A stretch of DNA of 36,282 nt from Spirogloea muscicola (lineage: Eukaryota > Streptophyta > Zygnematophyceae > Spirogloeales > Spirogloeaceae), in the NCBI GenBank assembly GCA_009602725.1, contig WELB01000080.1, forward strand, positions 433,509-469,790, given 5' to 3'. Shown here in pieces: positions 13,901-25,530 of this stretch. The notes under the pieces are model-generated. The model saw only the letters and a program-made list of their open reading frames with translations, was not told where the DNA came from and searched no databases. The position numbers and the translations under genes were made by a program. Position 1 is the stretch's first letter. Each line of letters begins with the position of its first letter.

Positions 13901-14488
13901 TCTCTGGAGCATCTGCTTCTATTATGTCTACTTACCTTTCCTACTGTGTCGTTGTGCAGGCTACCTTATGACACAGTGGCGCAGCTACGGGAGCGCATCT
14001 GCGAGGTGAGCTTGAGCTACCCATCTCGTGCAGCACCTGTCGACACATGAGGGACATGCCATCTGCTCTGTAGAGCTTCTGGTACTCTGGTAGGTGATGT
14101 GCGTCAGCCTGTTCCAGCTCAAGCTTACATGTTGAGTTGCTGGATGCAGGTCGCACCACACATGGCATATGTGGATGAGAGAGAGGATTCGTCCTGGCTG
14201 AATGGCGAGACCTTCGGGCATCGGCAGTATGGTCAATTCAGCTCTGCACCGTTTGAGAAGACGGTAGGCAAACATGTCCAACCTGCACTACAACCTCAGT
14301 TGCAGTCTGCAGAGTGCAGGATCTCAGAGCTCACATGAAGGCAGGCATTTTCTGTCCATTCATGGTGAGTTCATCTTGATCTGCAGATTTCGAACTTCTA
14401 CCAGACAGACTCGATCACAAGGGCGTCGCAGATTATGGCCAAATGCACGGCTGCAAAGCTGAAGCCTACAGCAGCACCAGCTTCATGA
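10907..14488 (+). CDS. NDUFS1: NADH:ubiquinone oxidoreductase 75 kDa subunit (complex I, NDUFS1/NuoG)
   Basis: Iron-sulfur subunit of the mitochondrial complex I matrix arm, carrying electrons from the flavin towards ubiquinone. Nine exons: 10907-11724, 11999-12652, 12858-12970, 13114-13198, 13371-13439, 13700-13821, 13960-14005, 14150-14263, 14387-14488. Phases agree from 10936 to the TGA, giving about 705 residues, near the usual ~700-730. Exon 1 shows the 2Fe-2S ligands ([17 protein letters not shown] and later SCAMPV), the [18 protein letters not shown] cluster with its His ligand, and the 4Fe-4S set [11 protein letters not shown]...DLCPVGAL. Later exons give INEEWISDK-type [38 protein letters not shown] and [20 protein letters not shown]. 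The ATG at 10907 starts an Arg-rich presequence (MLRPLLRR), but the N at 10933 separates it from the mature frame, so the join is unresolved. Upstream lie repeats; downstream it converges with AK6. Confidence 0.95.
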
Positions 14489-15068
14489 TGTGCCAATGCT
14501 GCATAGCTGGACGTTTACCAAGACATGTGCGCGTATAGTTATTAGGAGGTTAGGAACGGGAGGTGCGTCGAGTGGGTTGCAGTTGTTCGACAAGTCAGAT
14601 CCTTATGTGTCAGGGCTAAAACATTACATGCGAGCTCTTACGGCGGAGCTTGACTTACAATAGTCTCACATCACATTATTTACCTACAGCCAGGACAGGA
14701 AGAAATTTGTTCAAAGGCGACCGCAATAAAACATGTTGCATGGGACACAGTGCAGAACTTTGATGTTCTGAGATGCATCTGCATGATCTGGGGAGATGTG
14801 ACGATGCTGTCTGTCACCTCCCTATGATAAGTAACTGATGGGCTTGGCTATTGCTCTGATTTGATTGGGACTAGGATAACTGTTGAGGTTTGAAGCTAAG
14901 TGATCGTTACATTCTGTACATTGCTGTCTACTGGACGCTTTTGCTGTCTATAGGACATACGATGACAGGACTCTGCCTTCTAAGCAAATGTGCACAACCT
15001 GGGCACTTGCTCTCACAAGCGGAGCCTTGAAGCTGTGGCAAACAAGGTGATGTAGGGCAGAAGAAGAC
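14489..15068. other. Convergent spacer between NDUFS1 and AK6
   Basis: This holds the 3' regions of both genes. An aataaa is present on plus near 14726. Minus-strand TGTAA motifs (ttaca on plus) lie near 14653 and 14907 and could serve AK6. I see no gene. Confidence 0.5.
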
Positions 15069-16331
<1,263 letters not shown>

Positions 16332-16408
16332 NCTACTACCAGATGTGGTTCGCCAATCCGCGGTATGCTTCTGCGGGGCCGCCGCCAGCCTGCAGCTTTG
16401 TGACCGCC

Positions 16409-16674
16409 ATGGCCGCTTCTCCAGAGCCTGCCGGCGCCGCCGCCGTCGCCGCCGCCGCTGCCGCCGCCGCCGCCGCCGTCGCATTGGTCTTGCCTCTGCC
16501 TTGGACGCCTCCACTCCTCGCGCCTGAGGCTGGCTGCCATTTGCTCGGCTCGCGCCTGCAGGCCCGCTGCATTGCACCCGTCCATGACGGCGGCAGCGGC
16601 GGCGGCGGCAGCGCTGGCGGCGGCTCCCAATTCCTCGTCGGCACCCTCAGCCTGCGCGAGGAGAACGAGGTGCG

Positions 16675-16705
<31 letters not shown>

Positions 16706-19498
16706 CTGATCAGGCCGACGTTGAAAGAATGCGCCGTCTGATGTTTGAACCCTATACCCTTTAGCTTACATCTTAAATATGAAAACCTTTAACCCTTCGA
16801 CCCCTTAAACCCTTAACCCCAAAGAGCGGCTGTGAAGGGCCGCCAACAGCAGCTGGCCACTGACCGCGGGTGCGCAGATTCACCTGATCCGGTGCGGCGA
16901 CGACAGCAGCGAGATCACGTGCGAGGGTCTGTACGCGCACCAGCACGAGATCTGGGACCTCGCCACCTGCCCTTACGACGCCCGTCTCTTCTCCACGGTC
17001 CACGCCACAGGTCAGGCATTGCCAGGGCCTGACCCACACAGATTCATTGCATTGATGAGTGAAGGCCCTTTGCTTATAAAGACGAGTGCTGCAGATGGGT
17101 CATGCAGTGAACTCTGCATCGATTTGGCGGTGAACTAATTGGGACAATATCAACTGAATTATCTGTACTGTAGATTACAGCAATAGATGTGGAGTAGTCT
17201 TCAAAGTGGTCTCTCTGACAAACATTGAGTCCGCATAAGAATCTTGTGCTATTCGACTGTCGCAGCCGGGGACTACGGCGCAGCCATTTGGCAGCTCCCG
17301 AGCAGGGCAGCGGCAGCAGCAGGCAGCCCGGGCCCGTCGCAGCAGCCGCCAGCGCTGGAGCCGGTGGCCCAGCTCAAGGGCCACAATGCGCGCATCAAGT
17401 GGTGAGCTCCAACTGAGCTTGAGGCTGATTGGCCAAAAGCTGTCAAGCATGAGTCTGCACGATGTAGCCTCTCATTGTTGAGAGTGTCATACAGATTGGT
17501 TGCAAGTCGGCTCGCGTGCACTTTACGTGCCATGTGCTGGAGCTGACCCGGCTCTGGCGGCGGTGGTCGTCCTCAGCGTGCTATGGTCCCCAAGTGGGCG
17601 GCACACTCAAGTCATCTCTCTGGACGAGGAGATGCTTCGAGTGTGGGACATCGATGGCGCACGCAAATTTGCAGCAGTGAGGGACCCAATTGCTTCACGG
17701 TGCCAGAAAACTCAATGAAAGGACGAATGCGAAAAGTAAAAGTGACAACAAAAGCAAAACAGTGAAAATTTGACCTGAGCATCACCATCCCCCTGCAACG
17801 TCAGGCGACGGGGCAAGCCTCCGCTGGAGCACTGCAGCGCTTCAGCGGCGGCTGCTGGGACCCGCATGACGTCAATTCGGTCGCCACGATCAGCGAGACT
17901 GCTGTCAGCTGCTGGGATCTCCGTATGATGAGGTTGAGCACTTCATCTTGATGCAGCATGTCATCAGCGTCGCAATTGCCTCTTGGCAACGAAGTTTTCA
18001 TCCTTGTGCAGTGTCACTTGATCAGTAGCAGCGGTGGCAGCATCTACGGTCTAGCTTCTTGTTGTGCAGGCAGCCGCTGTCAGTACTTGGCTGAAGTAAC
18101 TGCTGGGGCAGATGCAGATGAGTGTGCTCTCCATGGTATGCGTGAGCATACTGCGAATCAAGCGTCATGCCTCTGCCTGATTGGCCTGTGCACAGAACAG
18201 GCAGTCGCACACGATTGAGCATGCGCACGAGGTGCAGGTCAGGGACCTGGACTTCAGCCGACGGAGACGCCACCTGCTGGTATAGCCTGTCACTTCAGTA
18301 CCACAACGACAACTTTGTGCTTGACAACATGAGTGCATCAAGCATCGGTCACTTGCACCATACTTACACTAAGATGTGGCTGCCAGCCCCGGCACATGGC
18401 ATAGACCGAGCCTTACTATCTGTGATAGGGAGGCAAGCCCGTGATCTGAGGATTAAGATGTGTTGTCAGGTAACGGCCGGAGACAACGCTAAGCTGGCCT
18501 TCTGGGACATGCGGAGCTTGAGCCAGCCACTGCTTGACATGCCTGCACACCATCACTGGTGGGAGCCCGCCTAAACTTGGTACCATGATCACCATCTGGC
18601 AAGACATCATGCATACAGTCAGCAGCCTTGCGGTGCTCAACCTGTAACATTTGTAAGCCGCTTTTGGCATCTCCCTGCTGAGAGATAGCTGCTACTGCTC
18701 TTGCAGGGCTTGGAGGGCTTGCTTCAATCCGTTACATGATGAATTAGTGCTCGTAAGCACCCAAGCTTCTCCAAACCTCCACTTCATATCTAAGATGTAG
18801 ATGCACTGGTAGCAGTTGGGATCCAGCTGCCTAGGTCAAGTACGAGCTTAAATTGACGAGCCCCACTACCTTCTCTGAGTAGCAGCTGGCTGTAATGGCC
18901 TTGCTCGCTGGGTTGCTACATCTCAACGGTTTCGTGGAACTTGGAAGCAGGAAGCTTTCACCTTATGACCTTCACTTTGGCTCGCTATGGTGGCAGAGTG
19001 CTGGCACAGACTGCATGGTGAATCTGTGGCACGTGCCGAGCATAGCGGCGGCCATGGAAGGTGGAGTAGCACAGCGCAGGGTGGTCACCGAGAAGCGGGC
19101 CAGCGTAGAGGCCCTCTTTGAGTCCCCACGTGGCCCTCTGGACGGGCTGGCGCAGGTTTTCAACGAGCACGAAGACAGTGTGTATGGTGTGCATTCAGCC
19201 CTTTTTGCCAATCTGTTTAGTCCTTGAGTCCTTTTATACGGCTCCCAGGTAAGAGCATGGGTCTGTAAGATCATGGTTCTGCCTAGCTACCCCGCTGGCT
19301 ATGTCTTGGTGGACATCTGTACTAACAACAGTCAAAAGAGCAGCTCAATAGAATGGCTTGGTGGTAAACATGCTGGCAGGCATTGCGTGGAGTGCAACAG
19401 AGCCATGGACATTTGCTTCGCTCTCCTACGATGGCCGGGTAATTTGCTTGCTTGACCCTCGTAGCTCTTGGATCACAGCATGGCAGCTTGCCAATTGA
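16409..19498 (+). CDS. EIPR1: EARP/GARP-interacting WD40 protein EIPR1 (TSSC1)
   Basis: WD40 beta-propeller that, in animals, binds the EARP and GARP tethering complexes and supports endosome-to-Golgi and recycling traffic. Ten exons: 16409-16669, 16878-17010, 17266-17401, 17577-17676, 17805-17932, 18201-18279, 18470-18558, 18707-18752, 18997-19186, 19380-19498. Phases close exactly to 426 residues plus TGA. Family blocks are LQARCIAPV and FLVGTLSLREENE, then CEGLYAHQHEIWDLATCPYD, GDYGAAIWQLP, IKCVLWSPSGRHTQVISLDE, GGCWDPHDVNSVATISE, HTIEHAHEVQVRDLDFS, AGDNAKLAFWDMRS, AGTDCMVNLWH, NEHEDSVYG and WTFASLSYDGRV. The N-terminus has an Ala run encoded by GCC repeats, and ATG 16409 is chosen because it opens that frame after the N at 16332; the sequence between is only 76 bp, so promoter sequence is probably missing. 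A loop of about 50 residues precedes the last blade. Confidence 0.93.
16747..16822 (+). promoter_or_regulatory. Telo-box-like C-rich repeats in EIPR1 intron 1
   Basis: The sense strand of intron 1 (16670-16877) carries gaaccctataccc, tttaaccctt, ccttaaaccc and ttaacccc, degenerate AACCCT units matching those in the sense strand of AK6 intron 1. The two gene starts lie between them. Regulatory meaning is inferred from the known plant telo-box. Confidence 0.4.
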
Positions 19499-20618
19499 AG
19501 TGTCAGTCCCAACAGTGCATCTGGATATGTACTAGTGTGGCATGTCTACTCCAGTTGGTGCTGTCAGTGGAATGGTTATTTGCTCACTGCCTTGTGTGAA
19601 AGCACTCGACTTGGTCATTCTGAAAATGCTCGTGCTGTTTCTTTGGTATGCTAAAAGCTACGTCCAGCATTTAAGTGCTGGATAGGTGGATGATCATAAA
19701 TCCTTGCACTGATTGTATATTCAAGGATATCATGCATTTGCAGGTTGTGGTTGATACGGTACCTTCCACGATACGGAGGAAGGTCAGACGGTGACCTTTC
19801 AAGAATGGACCAAGGAGTGCTTAGAAATGATCTTGAAGATGAGTGATTGCTGTGGAGGGTATACCTGAATTTGGCATCCAGGTGCAGGTCAGCAGACATT
19901 CTTTCTCACAGGGCCAATAGATCCATTGCTGTCATCATTAAGAGCTCTATACTTCAGGGCATTCATAGTACAGAACCCCTTGATGCAGTTAGCCGTTGAA
20001 GGCCATGATTCTTCCTGAATTTGCTGTGAAGGCAACCTTAAATGAATGGAATCCTCTGCCTAACCAGATCTTCTGTGAGAAATGTAGGTGGCGCTGCTTT
20101 GAAGCAACAGAAAGAGAGAATGATCTATCTATGATCAGCTTTGTGTGTGGTACTGCAATTTCCGATTGGAATGCCAGCTCTTGTCACTGCAATCCACACA
20201 ACAAGGCGAAATGAGAGTTTAGAGAGCAATTGTAACAGCCCAGACAGTCAACTCCAGAGCCATCCATGGCATCTGCTTAAGCATTTCATTGCCCTCATGA
20301 CCTGTTCAGAGGAACACTAGCCTTATCAATGCAGATAGTCTTATTTTGCTGCTAGTCCTACTTTCAAGTTCACAGAGCACATTAGCCTGGGGATGAAGAG
20401 GCAGCAACTAGTTTCAGGCCAAGTTCAGGCTCTGAAAATGTCCCTAATTCATGCAACAAGCAGTGACTGTGCTGGCAGACTCACCACAACCTGACGCTGC
20501 AAATCCGGGTTGTGGCATTATGCCCTCATCACTTGCTGAAGGCAAGTAATTGCTGGGCACCTCCTAAAGAACATTAATGCCTTGGGCACCACCGCCTCTC
20601 AAGCGCAGCACCCACTAA
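19499..20618. other. Convergent spacer, no gene found
   Basis: The 3' side of EIPR1 (+) and of the large membrane protein gene (-). A plus-strand TGTAA stands at about 20230. Open frames here are short and show no family resemblance. Confidence 0.45.
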
Positions 20619-23600
20619 TCATGTCTTCCGCCTTCTCAACTGCTTCGCGTCCTTTACCTTGCCAATGCCAGTATCGTGCGGAGCTGCAGCCACATGTTTG
20701 AGGGTCTCATTCTGTGATCCTGGAGGCGTGCTGGCGTCGTCTCTCACCTCCGGAGGGGGCGTACCCTGAGTCTGCCGGCTCTTGGGCTGTTCTGCCTTCG
20801 TTGCCTTCCCAGCACCCTTAGCTGCTGGATTGGCTCCACCTGGGGCTGCCGGCGTGGAGGAATCGCTGGCGCCTTTGACGGCTGCCGCAGGCGGCGCGCT
20901 GCCACTCTCATTCTTGACACTGGCAGGAGCGGCCGGGCTCGTGGACTCGGCCCCGGAGAGAGGGTAGAAGAAAGCCCGCGTGGAGTTGTCCAATACAGCG
21001 CGAGGAGGAGGGAGTGCGGCAGCCGTCTTGCCGCCGGGAGCAGAGGGTGCCGCCTTCGCAGGCGGCACTTGTGAAGGTGTTGTCACATTGGTGGGTGCCA
21101 CCGTGGTCTTGTTCACAGCCGCCGCACCGACGGGCTTCCCTGGCTGCCCGACGACTGGCGCTGGCTGCTTCGCCGGCTTGCCCTTGACCTGGTCAGCTGC
21201 AGCACCCGACTGCGGAGCTCCGCTTGTCAGGTTGCCGACTGTCCCGCCGCTGGTCTCCACAGGGACAGTGGCTCCCGATCCGTTGCTGCTCGCTGCCGCT
21301 GGGGACGGGGTAAGCAAAGCCGGTTGCGGAGGCGTGGCTGCCGCGAGCGGAGGAGGCACAGAGCGCGAGAGGGGGAGGTGAGGCGGCTGCGAAGCCGGCA
21401 GTGGCGGCGCTGGCGGAGGCGGTGCCAACGGCAGTGGCGGCGGCGGCGGTGGCGGCCGCAGCGGCGGCCGCCGTGGCAGAGGCTGCAACAAGCGGGTGGC
21501 TGCGGCTCCCACACTGGCAGCAGGATGGCTGTCCCCCGCAAGGCCGTCATCGTGCGATGACGCCGGCAGCCGACTGTTGCCAGAAGCGCCGCCAGCAGGC
21601 TCCCTGAAATCTGGACTGTCCCAGATGAAGTGAATTGCATCGGCCGCCTTAGCCGCCACCCTGCCAACTGCTGACGGGTGCCCCACCGGCGACAGCTCGT
21701 GGCTCGTGCTCCCATCCACTGGTACCTGATCGGTCCTGCGCTCCACGACCCCACCTGCATCAGCGGCCGCAGCAGTAGTGGGCTCTCCTCGGGCCGGCGG
21801 GCTGTCCCACACAAAGTTGATGACTGCGTCCTCCTCGTTATCAGCATTGCCACCGGCGATGGCCGCCTTGCCGAGGGCGACGCCATCGGCGCTGGGGTGG
21901 CCCCGCTGGCCGTTTCCTGGCAACAGCGGCACGCCCCTTGCTCCACCACCGCGCACCTGCTTCCAGAACTTGTGTGGGCCACCTCCCTCTTCACCCTCAC
22001 GCCCTCCATCCTCGTTGCTCGCTGCTCCTGCTCCACTGTCCACCTGTCTAACTGCAGCTTGAGCACCACTCACTGGGTCCTGCGGACGTACCACGTGCCT
22101 GTTGGCCTCGTCGCTGCTGTCGTCATCTTGAGGTCTGTCGCTAGCAGCACCGCCCAGCCAGGCTCGCGCCCGACTCGACAGGCCTTCAGTGCCACCGCCG
22201 CGGCTCTGCGCCGTCACGCCGTGCTTAGCAACCTCATCTTCACGCGACTGCCCAATGGTGAGCATGCCGGATGCTTCGTCGCCGCTGCCTATCACAGCCT
22301 CCGCCGAGTTGCCTGCCTCGCCATACCCGTCCCCATCATCGAATGGCAGCGTCGCTTTTTCAGCAACCACCGCATCGTCCGTGACAAGCGGAGGCCGCTT
22401 ATGCCTTGACGGCACCCTCGCATCGCTCTTACTGCTGCGGAGAGGTCCTCCTTCAGTTGGTGGAACATCGTCTATGACAACTCCGTCCTCGTCCCCAGCA
22501 CCTCCACCCTGCTCGTCTGCAGCACCCTGTAGCTCCTCCTTGCCCTCCCCGCTGGCCTCCTCCTGCTTCTGATGCACTTGGTCTGCATCTTCCTCACCAA
22601 ATTCACTGTCCTGACTGTGGCCCTTGGCGGCAGCTCCAACACCTTTCGCTCGCCTGGCCGACTGCGTCGGCACAAACCGCTCCTTGTCCTGCGACCAAAG
22701 GCCCCGCTGGCCTCCCGAGCGGCGGCGCCGCACCGTGGCATCAGCATGCCGGCGGACCCCAGGCTGTCCATCATCCGCGCCATAGTTGCTGTCCTTCCCA
22801 GCCCGGAACACGTCCTCCGTTGTCCGCGAGCCCCCGTCTTTGTCCTCGCCCTCGACGTTATCTTCAGCACCGTCATCAGCAGCATCCTCCTCAACGTCGT
22901 CTGTCTGCCGGTCGGCCAAGGCAGCTACATTTGCAGCACGGCTCCCGCGCTGGCCCGCACGTCCTCCGACCTCCTTGCCAACAGCCATGCCCTTGCCGTC
23001 GTCCTCCTCTGAGGCATCACCATCTGCCGCACCCGCAGGCGAGCCTTTCATGGGCACCGCCGCGTCGTCCTCCACAGCATCGTTCGCCTCCTCCGAAGCC
23101 CCGTCATCTGTGGCCGCGTTAGTGTCCTCCTCTCCCTTAGGTGCAGGGTCAACTGGGTTCTCCTCTCCGCCCTCCATGTCCACCTCGCTGTCGTCCTGCC
23201 GCGTCATGCCGCGCCGCCTGCCGCCACCATCGGCAAGGGCCTTCTCCCGGCGGACTCCAGCGCCGCTTGTCTCAAGAGGGTCCACCTTGCCATCTCCCTC
23301 ATGCCCGTCCTCGTCCCCTCCTCCCTCATCCTCGGCCTCAGCAGCCTCTCCGCCCTCCCCCTTCTCGACAGCGTCATCCGCTGTGGATGTGCCATCGGTG
23401 CCATCTGTGACCTTGCCGAAGCCTGCCGCAAGCTTGGTGGCCGCCTTGTCCGGCTCCACAACAGCCTCCTCCTCCTCCTCCGCTTCGGCAACCTCTACAT
23501 CCGCCTCGGCACCGCCTTCTGCATCCTCGCCCTCGCCGCCTTCGCCGTCATCGCCGCCACCGCCACCCCCGTTACTAGCCCTTCTGCCGAGCCGGCCCAC

Positions 23601-24831
23601 TGCGGCCCCCAGCCGGGCGCCTTGGCCCGTGCCAAGCGGCGACGATGGCAGCCTCATCCGGCCCATGGCAACACTGAGCTTCGGCTGCCGCTTCACCGGC
23701 AACACCCGACCGTCCTCGTCCTGCCCCTCCTCCTCGTCCTCGTGCACTCCTACCGGCAGTCGCTGCCGGGTGGACTTGCCCACCGCCGCTGCTCCGACAG
23801 GGATGCGGTTGCGGCTGCGTACCCTGCCGCTGAGCCGTCCTCCTGCAACGCCGCGATTGCTCGCCTGGTCATCGCCATCAAGCTCCGCTGTTGCTATTGC
23901 TGCCTCCACCTCCCCTCCCCCACCGGTGTAAGCCCCCTCAGGCTCTGCCTCTTCTTCCATGACCGCAGCCCCCACACGACGGCGCGCCGGATGAGCCTTG
24001 CCCTTTTCCGCCGCCTCTGCTGCGACCACTCTGCCACCACCGTACTCGGCGTCAGCTCGGCCATCACCTTGGCCCCCAGCAGCTTCACTGCCTTCATCGT
24101 CTTCACCATCATCGCCCTCCTCCATAGGAACCCTTGCTTTGCCCTGGTGCCGGCCATGAGTACCTCGAGCACGGCGCCCCTGCCACGCCTCCGCGTCATC
24201 CACAGCACCATAGTCGTCCAGACGTATGTCTGACCGGCGCCGGCGTATCGGGCGGTCCACCTCTTGCCACTCCGCCTCCACGCCGTCATCAGCGGAGGCG
24301 CCGCCACGCACCCTCCTGCCAGAGCCCCGCTTCAGCTTCCCGGCGCCCCCCCGCCTCCTGGCTCTGCCGTTGAGGGTGCCGCCGGATGCGGTGGCCCGCC
24401 TTCCCGGCACAACATCCCCTTCGTCGTCCGCATACCTGCCATTGTCGGCCACCCTGCCATCCGCATAGTCTGCCACATGGCCCCTGGCGCCCCACCGGGA
24501 GAGCCGGCCGGGGCTCTCGTCCTGAGATGACTCGCACAGCAAGCGGCGATGGACATCTGTCAGGCCCAAGGATCCCTCGACAGTGAATGTCGGCAGCGCC
24601 GAAATGGAAATGGCTGTTGCGGCAGCCGCCGCGGTAGTGGTGTACCTGCGGCGACAAGCCGGCGTTGCCGAGCCACTGGTCGCGGAGGACGTGGGCGGAG
24701 AGGATGAGCACGGTGGCCAGCAGGAAGCCGAGGGAGAGGCAGAAGCAGGCGCAGCCCTTGCCCTGGTAACCGCCGCCGCCATTGCCACCATAGCCGTACG
24801 GCGATGGCCCGCCCTGCTGGAGCCCCTGGCG

Positions 24832-24866
<35 letters not shown>

Positions 24867-25026
24867 AGAGGCTCCCAGCGGACGCGGAGCGCAACGTGGC
24901 GCGGTCGGGCATGGACCACTCGAAGCCGTCGACCTGGGAGGAGGCCGCATAGCGCCGCCCGCGCGCCGCGTCGCCGCGCGCGCCCGTCCGCAGCATCGGG
25001 CCGCCTCCCAGGATCTCCAGGAGCAT
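20619..25026 (-). CDS. Unrecognised single-pass membrane protein with giant polyampholytic, Pro-rich, sequon-rich tail
   Basis: I do not recognise this gene. Two exons are proposed: 25026-24646 and 24575-20619, with a 70 bp GT-AG intron (CCGCAG|GTACAC...TCGAG|GGATCC) that joins the two frames in phase, about 1,445 residues. The 127-residue first exon has a Gly-rich cytosolic-type segment and one hydrophobic helix at about 91-113 (CFCLSLGFLLATVLILSAHV), suggesting a type II anchor. The rest has no predicted fold. About 900 residues alternate acidic (EEDD, DDGEGG) and basic (RRRR) runs, with two copies of a WDSP motif (INFVWDSP and IHFIWDSP at about 21800-21830 and 21611-21645). A Pro-rich tract of poly-P follows at about 21390-21500. 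The Ala/Pro/Ser/Thr tail has seven N-x-S/T sequons in about 190 residues (20713-21280), and the end is basic (RRRKT). This fits a secreted or wall-facing mucin-like or stem-type protein. The N at 25138 is upstream, so the start could be earlier. Very high GC makes long antisense frames. Confidence 0.7.
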
Positions 25027-25530
25027 GCGGGCTCGCCGCCGCCGCCGCCGGACTGTCGCAGCCTATGTTGCGACCCTACGGCTGCGGCCGCCGCCCAGGC
25101 GGCTGGCTGCCCGCCAGGGCCTTCTCGGGCGCCTCGNTCAGCCGCCGCCCTCGCCTCCGCCGCCGCCGCCGCCGCCGCGGCGGCTCCCCCACACGCCGCC
25201 GGTGGCGATGGCCGTTCTTCAATGCTGCTGCCGAAGGCTAGCCCGTGGCATAGGCCTGCGTCGCCGTCCAGCAGCCATGCGACGACAGAGAGGCCGCGCG
25301 TCGCGGTCGAGGCGGCTACCACGCCGCGCCGTCAAGCGCCGGCCGTCGGGCCCGGCCATGGGGCATGCGGCAGCTGAGACCGACTCTGCTGGGGCTCCTC
25401 CGCACTCCTTACTCAATTGTGTCACCATGTGTGACGACGCGGCCGTGGACCCCGGACCGTGGCCCTCGGCCTGCCCTCGGCCACCACCGCCGCCGCCGCT
25501 CATGATGCCAGCGCCGGCCTGGTGCGACAG
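25027..25530. other. Divergent spacer with assembly gap; probable shared promoter and missing TOM1 5' exon
   Basis: Very GC-rich, with CCG/GCC runs and an N at 25138. It should contain the promoters of the large membrane protein gene (-) and the TOM1-family gene (+), and the first ~50 codons of the latter. An open frame joins 25531 from about 25433, but its translation does not resemble the family's first helix. Confidence 0.4.

Noticed and set aside
20782-24586. Long plus-strand frames (for example 22786-23931, 23301-24233) opposite the large membrane protein gene
   Set aside because: They are Ser/Pro/Leu-rich antisense shadows produced by GC-rich codon third positions; the minus frame is continuous over 3.9 kb and has motif structure.
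24576-25322. Extension of the 3.9 kb minus frame upstream to 25322
   Set aside because: The sequence reads as Arg/Ala-rich low complexity and crosses the N, while the alternative frame gives a clean membrane helix and a GT-AG intron that joins in phase.
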